From Pleurodeles waltl (lineage: Eukaryota; Chordata; Amphibia; Caudata; Salamandridae): a stretch of 64,000 nucleotides of DNA. The position numbers and the translations under genes are program-made. Below the pieces are notes generated by a model, which was not told where the DNA came from, searched no databases, and worked only from the letters and a program-made list of their open reading frames with translations. Every line of letters starts with the position of its first letter. Within the stretch, counting starts at the first letter, position 1. Location of the stretch: positions 62,001 to 126,000 of the forward strand of contig NW_027150019.1 in the NCBI RefSeq assembly GCF_031143425.1. The letters run 5' to 3'. This document shows, in pieces, positions 46,696 to 57,794 of the stretch.

Positions 46696-49600
46696 TGTGC
46701 GGTTTTAAAGCACGTAAAGTGTTCTTTTTTTTTCCACTTCCATCCAGGGGGAAAACCTGGAATCTTACCCTACTTGGAGCTCCGTAGCCCTGGGTAGAAG
46801 GAGTGACTTTGCCCCCGTGGAGCCTAATGTCGAAAACAGCTGCCTGGAGCTTGCAAATGGGCCAAGGACATTGCAGGCCCAGTGCTGACACTGTGAGGGT
46901 GCTTGTGTACCGTTTTGAAGCACGTAAAGTGTTCTTTTTTTTCCACTTCCATCCAGGGCGAAAACCTGGAATCTTACCCTACTTGGAGCTCCGTAGCCCT
47001 GGGTAGAAGGAGTGACTTTGCCCCTTGGAGCTGAAACACCCATAATGTGTAAAATAGCTGCCTGGAAGGTAGCAAATGGCCCAGGGACATTGCAGGCCCA
47101 GTGCTGACACTGTGAGGGTGCTTGTGTACAGTTTTGAAGCACGTAAAGTGTTCTTTTTTCTCCACTTCCATCCAGGGGGAAAACCTGGAATCTTACCCTA
47201 CTTGGAGCTCCGTAGCCCTGGGTAGAAGGAGTGACTTTTCCCCCTTGGAGCCTAATGTCGAAAACAGCTGCCTGGAGGTTGCAAATGGGCCAGGGACATT
47301 GCAGGCCCAGTGCTGACACTGTGAGGGTGCTTGTGTACCGTTTTGAAGCACGTAAAGTGTTCTTTTTTCTCCACTTCCATCCAGGGGGAAAACCTGGAAT
47401 CTTACCCTACTTGGAGCTCCGTAGCCCTGGGTAGAAGGAGTGACTTTGCCCCCTTGGAGCCTAATGTCGAAAACAGCTGCCTGGAGGTTGCAAATGGGCC
47501 AGGGACATTGCAGGCCCAGTGCTTGCACTGTGAGGGTGCTTGTGTGCGGTTTTAAAGCACGTAAAATGTTCTTTTTTTCCCCACTTCCATCCAGGGGGAA
47601 AACCTGGAATCTTACCCTACTTGGAGCTCCGTAGCCCTGGGTAGAAGGAGTGACTTTTCCCCCTTGGAGCTGAAACACTCATAATGTGTAAAATAGCAGC
47701 CTGGAAGGTTGCAAATGGGCCAGGGACATTGCAGGCCCAGTGCTTGCACTGTGAGGGTGCTTGTGTGCGGTTTTAAAGCACGTAAAATGTTCTTTTTTTC
47801 CCCACTTCCATCCAGGGGGGAAACCTGGAATCTTACCCTACTTGGAGCTCCGTAGCCCTGGGTAGAAGGAGTGACTTTTCCCCCTTGGAGCTGAAACACT
47901 CATAATGTGTAAAATAGCAGCCTGGAAGGTTGCAAATGGGCCAGGGACATTGCAGGCTCACTGCTGGCACTGTGAGGGTGCTTGTGTACAGTTTAAAAGC
48001 ACGTAAAGTGTTCTTTTTTGTCCACTTCCATCCAGGGGGAAAACCTGGAATCTTACCCTACTTGGAGCTCCGTAGCCCTGGGAAGAAGGAGTGACTTTGC
48101 CCCCTTGGAGCCTAATGTCGAAAACAGCTGCCTGGAGCTTGCAAATGGGCCAGGGACATTGCAGGCCCAGTGCTTGCACTGTGAGGGCGCTTGTGTGCGG
48201 TTTTAAAGCACGTAAAATGTTATTTTTTTCCCCACTTCCATCCAGGGGGAAAACCTGGAATCTTACCCTACTTGGAGCTCCGTAGCCCTGGGTAGAAGGA
48301 GTGACTTTTCCCCCTTGGAGCCTAATGTCGAAAACAGCTGCCTGGAGCTTGCAAATGGGCCAGGGACATTGCAGGCCCAGTGCTGACACTGTGAGGGTGC
48401 TTGTGTACCGTTTTGAAGCACGTAAAGTGTTCTTTTTTTTCCACTTCCATCCAGGGCGAAAACCTGGAATATTACCCTACTTGGAGCTCCGTAGCCCTGG
48501 GTAGAAGGAGTGACTTTGCCCCCTTGGAGCTGAAACACTCATAATGTGTAAAATAGCAGCCTGGAAGGTTGCAAATGGGCCAGGGACATTGCAGGCTCAC
48601 TGCTGGCACTGTGAGGGTGCTTGTGTGCGGTTTTAAAGCACGTAAAGTGTTCTTTTTTTCCCACTTCCATCCAGGGGGAAAACCTGGAATCTTACCCTAC
48701 TTGGAGCTCCGCAGCCCTGGGTAGAAGGAGTGACTTTGCCCCCTTGGAGCTGAAACACTCATAATGAGTAAAATAGCAGCCTGGAAGGTTGCAAATGGCC
48801 CAGGGACATTGCAGGCCCAGTGCTGACACTGTGATGGTGCTTGTGTACCGTTTTGAAGCACGTAAAGTGTTCTTTTTTTTCCACTTCCATCCAGGGGGAA
48901 AATCTGGAATCTTACCCTACTTGGAGCTCCGCAGCCCTGGGTAGAAGGAGTGACTTTGCCCCCTTGGAGCTGAAACACTCATAATGTGTAAAATAGCAGC
49001 CTGGAAGGTTGCAAATGGGCCAGGGACATTGCAGGCTCACTGCTGGCACTGTGAGGGTGCTTGTGTGCGGTTTTAAAGCACGTAAAGTGTTCTTTTTTTC
49101 CCACTTCCATCCAGGGGGAAAACCTGGAATCTTACCCTACTTGGAGCTCCGTAGCCCTGGGTAGAAGGAGTGACTTTGCCCCTTTGGAGCTGAAACACTC
49201 ATAATGTGTAAAATAGCTGCCTGGAAGGTTGCAAATGGCCCAGGGACATTGCAGGCCCAGTGCTGACACTGTGAGGGTGCTTGTGTACAGTTTTGAAGCA
49301 CGTAAAGTGTTCTTTTTTCTCCACTTCCATCCAGGGGGAAAACCTGGAATCTTACCCTACTTGGAGCTCCGTAGCCCTGGGTAGAAGGAGTGACTTTGCC
49401 CCCTTGGAGCTGAAACACCCATAATGTGTAAAATAGCTGCCTGGAAGGTAGCAAATGGCCCAGGGACATTGCAGGCCCAGTGCTGACACTGTGAGGGTGC
49501 TTGTGTACAGTTTTGAAGCACGTAAAGTGTTCTTTTTTCTCCACTTCCATCCAGGGGGAAAACCTGGAATCTTACCCTACTTGGAGCTCCGTAGCCCTGG

Positions 49601-49847
49601 GTAGAAGGAGTGACTTTTCCCCCTTGGAGCCTAATGTCGAAAACAGCTGCCTGGAGGTTGCAAATGGGCCAGGGACATTGCAGGCCCAGTGCTGACACTG
49701 TGAGGGTGCTTGTGTACCGTTTTGAAGCACGTAAAGTGTTCTTTTTTCTCCACTTCCATCCAGGGGGAAAACCTGGAATCTTACCCTACTTGGAGCTCCG
49801 TAGCCCTGGGTAGAAGGAGTGACTTTGCCCCCTTGGAGCTGAAACAC
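46461..49847. repeat. Mixed satellite stretch
   Basis: Ordinary monomers with short, partly overlapping relations: 47,025-47,460 matches 49,404-49,839 (offset 2,379), 47,461 to about 48,134 is an altered form of 50,060 onward (offset 2,599), and 48,541 onward recurs at 48,981. Odd points are a loss of one C in 'ttgccccttgg' near 47,020 and 'gttatttttttcc' near 48,220. There is no gene and no MITE. Confidence 0.72.
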
Positions 49848-51007
49848 CCATAATGTGTAAAATAGCTGCCTGGAAGGTAGCAAATGGCCCAGGGACATTG
49901 CAGGCCCAGTGCTGACACTGTGAGGGTGCTTGTGTACAGTTTTGAAGCACGTAAAGTGTTCTTTTTTCTCCACTTCCATCCAGGGGGAAAACCTGGAATC
50001 TTACCCTACTTGGAGCTCCGTAGCCCTGGGTAGAAGGAGTGACTTTGCCCCCTTGGAGCCTAATGTCGAAAACAGCTGCCTGGAGGTTGCAAATGGGCCA
50101 GGGACATTGCAGGCCCAGTGCTTGCACTGTGAGGGTGCTTGTGTGCGGTTTTAAAGCACGTAAAATGTTCTTTTTTTCCCCACTTCCATCCAGGGGGAAA
50201 ACCTGGAATCTAACCCTACTTGGAGCTCCGTAGCCCTGGGTAGAAGGAGTGACTTTTCCCCCTTGGAGCTGAAACACTCATAATGTGTAAAATAGCAGCC
50301 TGGAAGGTTGCAAATGGGCCAGGGACATTGCAGGCCCAGTGCTTGCACTGTGAGGGTGCTTGTGTGCGGTTTTAAAGCACGTAAAATGTTCTTTTTTTCC
50401 CCACTTCCATCCAGGGGGAAAACCTGGAATCTTACCCTACTTGGAGCTCCGTAGCCCTGGGTAGAAGGAGTGACTTTTCCCCCTTGGAGCTGAAACACTC
50501 ATAATGTGTAAAATAGCAGCCTGGAAGGTTGCAAATGGGCCAGGGACATTGCAGGCTCACTGCTGGCACTGTGAGGGTGCTTGTGTACAGTTTAAAAGCA
50601 CGTAAAGTGTTCTTTTTTGTCCACTTCCATCCAGGGGGAAAACCTGGAATCTTACCCTACTTGGAGCTCCGTAGCCCTGGGAAGAAGGAGTGACTTTGCC
50701 CCCTTGGAGCCTAATGTCGAAAACAGCTGCCTGGAGGTTGCAAATGGGCCAGGGACATTGCAGGCCCAGTGCTTGCACTGTGAGGGCGCTTGTGTGCGGT
50801 TTTAAAGCACGTAAAATGTTCTTTTTTCCCCCACTTCCATCCAGGGGGAAAACCTGGAATCTTACCCTACTTGGAGCTCCGTAGCCCTGGGTAGAAGGAG
50901 TGACTTTTCCCCCTTGGAGCCTAATGTCGAAAACAGCTGCCTGGAGCTTGCAAATGGGCCAGGGACATTGCAGGCCCAGTGCTGACACTGTGAGGGTGCT
51001 TGTGTAC
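49848..51007. repeat. 1.16-kb block, copy 2
   Basis: Copy of 10,533-11,692. A third, more altered version of part of it lies at 47,461-48,134 with an offset of 2,599 bp. The right end overlaps the start of the 2.75-kb block at 50,963, so two independent copy tracts meet here. Confidence 0.8.
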
Positions 51008-51243
51008 CGTTTTGAAGCACGTAAAGTGTTCTTTTTTTTCCACTTCCATCCAGGGGGAAAACCTGGAATCTTACCCTACTTGGAGCTCCGTAGCCCTGGG
51101 TAGAAGGAGTGACTTTGCCCCCTGGGAGCTGAAACACCCATAATGTGTAAAATAGCTGCCTGGAAGGTTGCAAATGGGCCAGGGACATTGCAGGCTCACT
51201 GCTGGCACTGTGAGGGTGCTTGTGTGCGGTTTTAAAGCACTTA

Positions 51244-51400
51244 GGCCCGTATTTATACTTTTTTTAGCGCCGCATTTGCGTCGTTTTTTGACGCAAAAAC
51301 GGCGCAAACTTGCAAAATACCATTGTATTTTGTAGGTTTGCGCCGTTAGCCGTCAAAAAGCGGCGCAAATGCGGCGCTAAAAAAAGTATAAATACGGGCC
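51244..51400. mobile_element. PIF/Harbinger-type MITE, copy 5 (157 bp, perfect ends)
   Basis: 157-bp form with 7 T and 'gcggcgct', offset by exactly 36,562 bp from the copy at 14,682 within the 2.75-kb duplicated block. TTA lies at 51,241-51,243 and 51,401-51,403. Confidence 0.88.
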
Positions 51401-53015
51401 TTAAAGTGTTCTTTTTTTTCCACTTCCATCCAGGGGCAAAACCTGGAATCTTACCCTACTTGGAGCTCCGTAGCCCTGGGTAGAAGGAGTGACTTTGCCC
51501 CCTTGGAGCTGAAACACCCATAATGTGTAAAATAGCTGCCTGGAAGGTAGCAAATGGCCCAGGGACATTGCAGGCCCAGTGCTGACACTGTGAGGGTGCT
51601 TGTGTACAGTTTTGAAGCACGTAAAGTGTTCTTTTTTTTTCAATTCCATCCAGGGGGAACACCTGGAATCTTACCCTACTTGGAGCTCCGCAGCCCTGGG
51701 TAGAAGGAGTGACTTTGCCCCCTTGGAGCTGAAACACTCATAATGTGTAAAATAGCTGCCTGGAAGGTTGCAAATGGCCCAGGGACATTGCAGGCCCAGT
51801 GCTGACACTGTGAGGGTGCTTGTGTACAGTTTTGAAGCACGTAACATGTTCTTTTTTTTCCACTTCCATCAAGGGGGAAAACCTGGAATCTTACCCTACT
51901 TGGAGCTCCGCAGCCCTGGGTAGAAGGAGTGACTTTTCCCCCTTGGAGCTGAAACACCCATAATGTGTAAAATAGCTGCCTGGAAGGTTGCAAATGGCCC
52001 AGGGACATTGCAGGCCCAGTGCTGACACTGTGATGGTGCTTGTGTACAGTTTTGAAGCACGAAAAATGATCTTTTTTTCCACTTCCATCTAGGGGGAAAA
52101 CCTGGAATCTTACCCTACTTGGAGCTCCGTAGCCCTGTGTAGAAGGAGTGACTTTTCCCCCTTGGAGCCTAATGTCGAAAACAGCTGCCTGGAGGTTGCA
52201 AATGGGCCAGGGACATTGCAGGCCCAGTGCTTGCACTGTGAGGGTGCTTGTGTGCGGTGTTAAAGCACGTAAAGTGTTCTTTTTTTTCCCACTTCCATCC
52301 AGGGGGAAAACCTGGAATCTTACCCTACTTGGAGCTCCGTAGCCCTGGGTAGAAGGAGTGACTTTGCCCCCTTGGAGCCTAATGTCGAAAACAGCTGCCT
52401 GGAGGTTGCAAATGGGCCAGGGACATTGCAGGCCCAGTGCTGACACTGTGAGGGTGCTTGTGTACAGTTTTGAAGCACGTAAAGTGTTCTTTTTTTTCCA
52501 CTTCCATCCAGGGGAAAAACCTGGAATCTAACCCTACTTGGAGCTCCGTAGCCCTGGGTAGAAGGAGTGACTTTGCCCCCTTGGAGCTGAAACACCCATA
52601 ATGTGTAAAATAGCTGCCTGGAAGGTTGCAAATGGCCCAGGGACATTGCAGGCCCAGTGCTGACACTGTGAGGGTGCTTGTGTACAGTTATGAAGCACGT
52701 AAAGTGTTCTTTTTTCTCCACTTCCATCCAGGGGGAAAACCTGGAATCTTACCCTACTTGGAGCTCCGTAGCCCTGGGTAGAAGGAGTGACTTTGCCCCC
52801 CTTGGAGCTGAAACACCCATAATGTGTAAAATAGCAGCCTGGAAGGTTGCAAATGGGCCAGGGACATTGCAGGCCCAGTGCTGACACTGTGAGGGTGCTT
52901 GTGTACAGTTTGAAGCACGTAAAGTGTTCTATTTTCTCCACTTCCATCCAGGGGGAAAACCTGGAATCTTACCCTACTTGGAGCTCCGTAGCCCTGGGTA
53001 AAAGGAGTGACTTTG

Positions 53016-53740
53016 CCCCCTTGGAGCCTAATGTCGAAAACAGCTGCCTGGAGGTTGCAAATGGGCCAGGGACATTGCAGGCCCAGTGCTGGCACTGTGA
53101 GGGTGCTTGTGTGCGGTTTTAAAGCACTTAGGCCCGTATTTATACTTTTTTTTAGCGCCGCATTTGCGTCGTTTTTTGACGCAAAAACGGCGCAAACTTG
53201 CAAAATACCATTGTATTTTGTAGGTTTGCGCCGTTAGCCGTCAAAAAGCGGCGCAAATGCGGCTCTAAAAAAAGTATAAATACGGGCCTTAAAGTGTTCT
53301 TTTTTTTCCACTTCCATCCAGGGGCAAAACCTGGAATCTTACCCTACTTGGAGCTCCGTAGCCCTGGGTAGAAGGAGTGACTTTGCCCCCTTGGAGCTGA
53401 AACACCCATAATGTGTAAAATAGCTGCCTGGAAGGTTACAAATGGGCCAGTGACATTGCATGCCCAGTTCTGACACTGTGAGGGTGCTTGTGTACAGTTT
53501 TGAAGCACGTAAAGTGTTCTTTTTTTTTTCTACTTCCATCCAGGGGTAAAACCTGGAATCTTACCCTACTTGGAGCTCCGCAGCCCTGGGTAGAAGGATT
53601 GACTTTGCCCCCTTGGAGCTGAAACACTCATAATGTGTAAAATAGCTGCCTGGAAGGTTGCAAATGGCCCAGGGACATTGCAGGCCCAGTGCTGACACTG
53701 TGAGGGTGCTTGTGTACGGTTTTGAAGCACGTAAAGTGTT
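53016..53740. repeat. 0.7-kb MITE-bearing block, copy 1
   Basis: Matches 56,191-56,915 with an offset of 3,175 bp and includes a MITE plus about 450 bp of downstream satellite with the markers 'ccagtgacattgcatgcc', 'tctacttcc', 'gaaggattgac' and 'gtacggttttg'. It stops at 'gtgtttg' (53,741) against 'gtgttct'. Confidence 0.83.
53131..53288. mobile_element. PIF/Harbinger-type MITE, copy 6 (158 bp)
   Basis: 158-bp form, offset by 36,562 bp from the copy at 16,569 in the same 2.75-kb duplicated block. TTA flanks on both sides. The spacing between copies 5 and 6 (1,887 bp) equals that between copies 2 and 3, confirming transfer as one segment. Confidence 0.88.
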
Positions 53741-56264
53741 TGTTTTTTTTCCACTTCCATCCAGGGGGAAAACCTGGAATCTTACCCTACTTGGAGCTCC
53801 GTAGCCCTGGGTAGAAGGAGTGACTTTGCCCCCTTGGAGCTGAAACACCCATAATGTGTAAAATAGCTGCCTGGAAGGTTGCAAATGGCCCAGGGACATT
53901 GCAGGCCCAGCGCTGACACTGTGAGGGTGCTTGTGTAACATTTTGAAGCACGTAAAGTGTTCTTTTTTTTTCCACTTCCATCCAGGGGGAAAACCTGGAA
54001 TATTACCCTACTTGGAGCTCCGTAGCCCTGGGTAGAAGGAGGGACTTTGCCCCCTTGGAGCCTAATGTCGAAAACAGCTGCCTGGAGGTTGCAAATGGGC
54101 CAGGGACATTGCAGGCCCAGTGCTTGCACTGTGAGGGTGCTTGTGTGCGGTTTTAAAGCACGTAAAGTGTTCTTTTTTTTCCCCACTTCCATCCAGGGGG
54201 AAAACCTGGAATCTTACCCTACTTGGAGCTCCGTAGCCCTGGGTAGAAGGAGTGACTTTTCCCCCTTGGAGCCTAATGTCGAAAACAGCTGCCTGGAGCT
54301 TGCAAATGGGCCAGGGACATTGCAGGCCCAGTGCTGACACTGTGAGGGTGCTTGTGTACCGTTTTGAAGCACGTAAAGTGTTCTTTTTTTTCCACTTCCA
54401 TCCAGGGGGAAAACCTGGAATCTTACCCTACTTGGAGCTCCGTAGCCCTGGGTAGAAGGAGTGACTTTGCCCCCTTGGAGCTGAAACACTCATAATGTGT
54501 AAAATAGCAGCCTGGAAGGTTGCAAATGGGCCAGGGACATTGCAGGCCCAGTGCTTGCACTGTGAGGGTGCTTGTGTGCGGTTTTAAAGCACGTAAAGTG
54601 TTCTTTTTTTCCCCCACTTCCATCCAGGGGGAAAACCTGGAATCTAACCCTACTTGGAGCTCCGTAGCCCTGGGTAGAAGGAGTGACTTTGCCCCCTTGG
54701 AGCTGAAACACTCATAATGTGTAAAATAGCAGCCTGGAAGGTTGCAAATGGGCCAGGGACATTGCAGGCTCACTGCTGGCACTGTGAGGGTGCTTGTGTG
54801 CGGTTTTAAAGCACGTAAAGTGTTCTTTTTTTTTCCACTTCCATCCAGGGGGAAAACCTGGAATCTTACCCTACTTGGAGCTCCGTAGCCCTGGGTAGAA
54901 GGAGTGACTTTGCCCCCGTGGAGCCTAATGTCGAAAACAGCTGCCTGGAGCTTGCAAATGGGCCAATGACATTGCAGGCCCAGTGCTGACACTGTGAGGG
55001 TGCTTGTGTACCGTTTTGAAGCACGTAAAGTGTTCTTTTTTTTCCACTTCCATCCAGGGCGAAAACCTGGAATCTTACCCTACTTGGAGCTCCGTAGCCC
55101 TGGGTAGAAGGAGTGACTTTGCCCCCTTGGAGCTGAAACACTCATAATGTGTAAAATAGCTGCCTGGAAGGTTGCAAATGGGCCAGGGACATTGCAGGCT
55201 CAGTGCTGGCACTGTGAGGGTGCTTGTGTGCGGTTTTAAAGCACGTAAAGTGTTCTTTTTTTCCCACTTCCATCCAGGGGGAAAACCTGGAATCTTACCC
55301 TACTTGGAGCTCCGTAGCCCTGGGTAGAAGGAGTGACTTTGCCCCCTTGGAGCCTAATGTCGAAAACAGCTGCCTGGAGGTTGCAAATGGGCCAGGGACA
55401 TTGCAGGCCCAGTGCTTGCACTGTGAGGGTGCTTGTGTGCGGTTTTAAAGCACGTAAAATGTTCTTTTTTTCCCCACTTCCATCCAGGGGGAAAACCTGG
55501 AATCTTACCCTACTTGGAGCTCCGTAGCCCTGGGTAGAAGGAGGGACTTTGCCCCCTTGGAGCCTAATGTCGAAAACAGCTGCCTGGAGGTTGCAAATGG
55601 GCCAGGGACATTGCAGGCCCAGTGCTTGCACTGTGAGGGTGCTTGTGTGCGGTTTTAAAGCACGTAAAGTGTTCTTTTTTTTCCCCACTTCCATCCAGGG
55701 GGAAAACCTGGAATCTTACCCTACTTGGAGCTCCGTAGCCCTGGGTAGAAGGAGTGACTTTTCCCCCTTGGAGCCTAATGTCGAAAACAGCTGCCTGGAG
55801 CTTGCAAATGGGCCAGGGACATTGCAGGCCCAGTGCTGACACTGTGAGGGTGCTTGTGTACCGTTTTGAAGCACGTAAAGTGTTCTTTTTTCTCCACTTC
55901 CATCCAGGGGGAAAACCTGGAATCTTACCCTACTTGGAGCTCCGCAGCCCTGGGTAGAAGGAGTGACTTTTCCCCCTTGGAGCTGAAACACCCATAATGT
56001 GTAAAATAGCTGCCTGGAAGGTTGCAAATGGCCCAGGGACATTGCAGGCCCAGTGCTGACACTGTGATGGTGCTTGTGTACAGTTTTGAAGCACGAAAAA
56101 TGATCTTTTTTTCCACTTCCATCTAGGGGGAAAACCTGGAATCTTACCCTACTTGGAGCTCCGTAGCCCTGGGTAGAAGGAGTGACTTTTCCCCCTTGGA
56201 GCCTAATGTCGAAAACAGCTGCCTGGAGGTTGCAAATGGGCCAGGGACATTGCAGGCCCAGTGC
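53719..56264. repeat. 2.55-kb block, copy 2
   Basis: Copy of 39,140-41,685. On both sides it is flanked by MITE-bearing sequence: the 2.75-kb block on the left and the 53,016-53,740 copy on the right. It looks inserted, or converted, between two MITE-bearing tracts. Confidence 0.85.
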
Positions 56265-56915
56265 TGGCACTGTGAGGGTGCTTGTGTGCGGTTTTAAAGC
56301 ACTTAGGCCCGTATTTATACTTTTTTTTAGCGCCGCATTTGCGTCGTTTTTTGACGCAAAAACGGCGCAAACTTGCAAAATACCATTGTATTTTGTAGGT
56401 TTGCGCCGTTAGCCGTCAAAAAGCGGCGCAAATGCGGCTCTAAAAAAAGTATAAATACGGGCCTTAAAGTGTTCTTTTTTTTCCACTTCCATCCAGGGGC
56501 AAAACCTGGAATCTTACCCTACTTGGAGCTCCGTAGCCCTGGGTAGAAGGAGTGACTTTGCCCCCTTGGAGCTGAAACACCCATAATGTGTAAAATAGCT
56601 GCCTGGAAGGTTACAAATGGGCCAGTGACATTGCATGCCCAGTTCTGACACTGTGAGGGTGCTTGTGTACAGTTTTGAAGCACGTAAAGTGTTCTTTTTT
56701 TTTTCTACTTCCATCCAGGGGTAAAACCTGGAATCTTACCCTACTTGGAGCTCCGCAGCCCTGGGTAGAAGGATTGACTTTGCCCCCTTGGAGCTGAAAC
56801 ACTCATAATGTGTAAAATAGCTGCCTGGAAGGTTGCAAATGGCCCAGGGACATTGCAGGCCCAGTGCTGACACTGTGAGGGTGCTTGTGTACGGTTTTGA
56901 AGCACGTAAAGTGTT
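56191..56915. repeat. 0.7-kb MITE-bearing block, copy 2
   Basis: Copy of 53,016-53,740 that overlaps the end of the 53,719-56,264 block by about 70 bp of common satellite. The sequence after 56,915 goes into monomers with 'ttctattttctcc' twice in succession (near 56,914 and 57,134). Confidence 0.83.
56306..56463. mobile_element. PIF/Harbinger-type MITE, copy 7 (158 bp)
   Basis: 158-bp form, offset by 3,175 bp from the copy at 53,131 in a short duplicated block (53,016-53,740 = 56,191-56,915). TTA flanks on both sides. The sequence just upstream, to about 56,264, matches a different block (39,140-41,685) that has no MITE, so a recombination junction lies within about 115 bp of the element. 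Confidence 0.88.
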
Positions 56916-57794
56916 CTATTTTCTCCACTTCCATCCAGGGGGAAAACCTGGAATCTTACCCTACTTGGAGCTCCGTAGCCCTGGGTAGAAGGAGTGACTT
57001 TTCCCCCTTGGAGCTGAAACACTCATAATGTGTAAAATAGCTGCCTGGAAGGTTGCAAATGGCCCAGGGACATTGCAGGCCCAGTGCTGACACTGTGAGG
57101 GTGCTTGTGTACGGTTTTGAAGCACGTAAAGTGTTCTATTTTCTCCACTTCCATCCAGGGGGAAAACCTGGAATCTTACCCTACTTGGAGCTCCGTAGCC
57201 CTGGGTAGAAGGAGTGACTTTGCCCCCTTGGAGCCTAATGTCGAAAACAGCTGCCTGGAGGTTGCAAATGGGCCAGGGACATTGCAGGCCCAGTGCTGAC
57301 GCTGTGAGGGTGCTTGTGTACCGTTTTGAAGCACGTAAAGTGTTCTTTTTACTCCACTTCCATCCAGGGGGAAAACCTGGAATCTTACCCTACTTGGAGC
57401 TCCGTAGCCCTGGGTAGAAGGAGTGACTTTTCCCCCTTGGAGCTGAAACACCCATAATGTGTAAAATAGCTGCCTGGAAGGTTGCAAATGGGCCAGGGAC
57501 ATTGCAGGCCCAGTGCTGGCACTGTGAGGGTGCTTGTGTGCTGTTTTAAAGCACGTAAAGTGTTCTTTTTTTTCCCCACTTCCATCCAGGGGGAAAACCT
57601 GGAATCTTACCCGACTTGGAGCTCCGTAGCCCTGGGTAGAAGGAGTGACTTTGCCCCCTTGGAGCTGAAACACTCATAATGTGTAAAATAGCAGCCTGGA
57701 AGGTTGCAAATGGGCCAGGGACATTGCAGGCTCACTGCTGGCACTGTGAGGGTGCTTGTGTACAGTTTAAAAGCACGTAAAGTGTTCTTTTTTC
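56916..57794. repeat. Short satellite stretch between blocks
   Basis: About four monomers of A and B type, with private variants 'tttttactcc' near 57,350, 'gtgtgctgtttt' near 57,536 and 'acccgacttgg' near 57,610. I found no long colinear partner in the window and nothing other than satellite. Confidence 0.7.

Larger units (their letters stand above)
50963..53717. repeat. 2.75-kb block with two MITEs, copy 2
   Basis: Copy of 14,401-17,155. Its right end at 53,717 abuts directly on the block shared with 39,140-41,685, so the junction between two different source tracts can be placed within a few bases. Confidence 0.88.
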
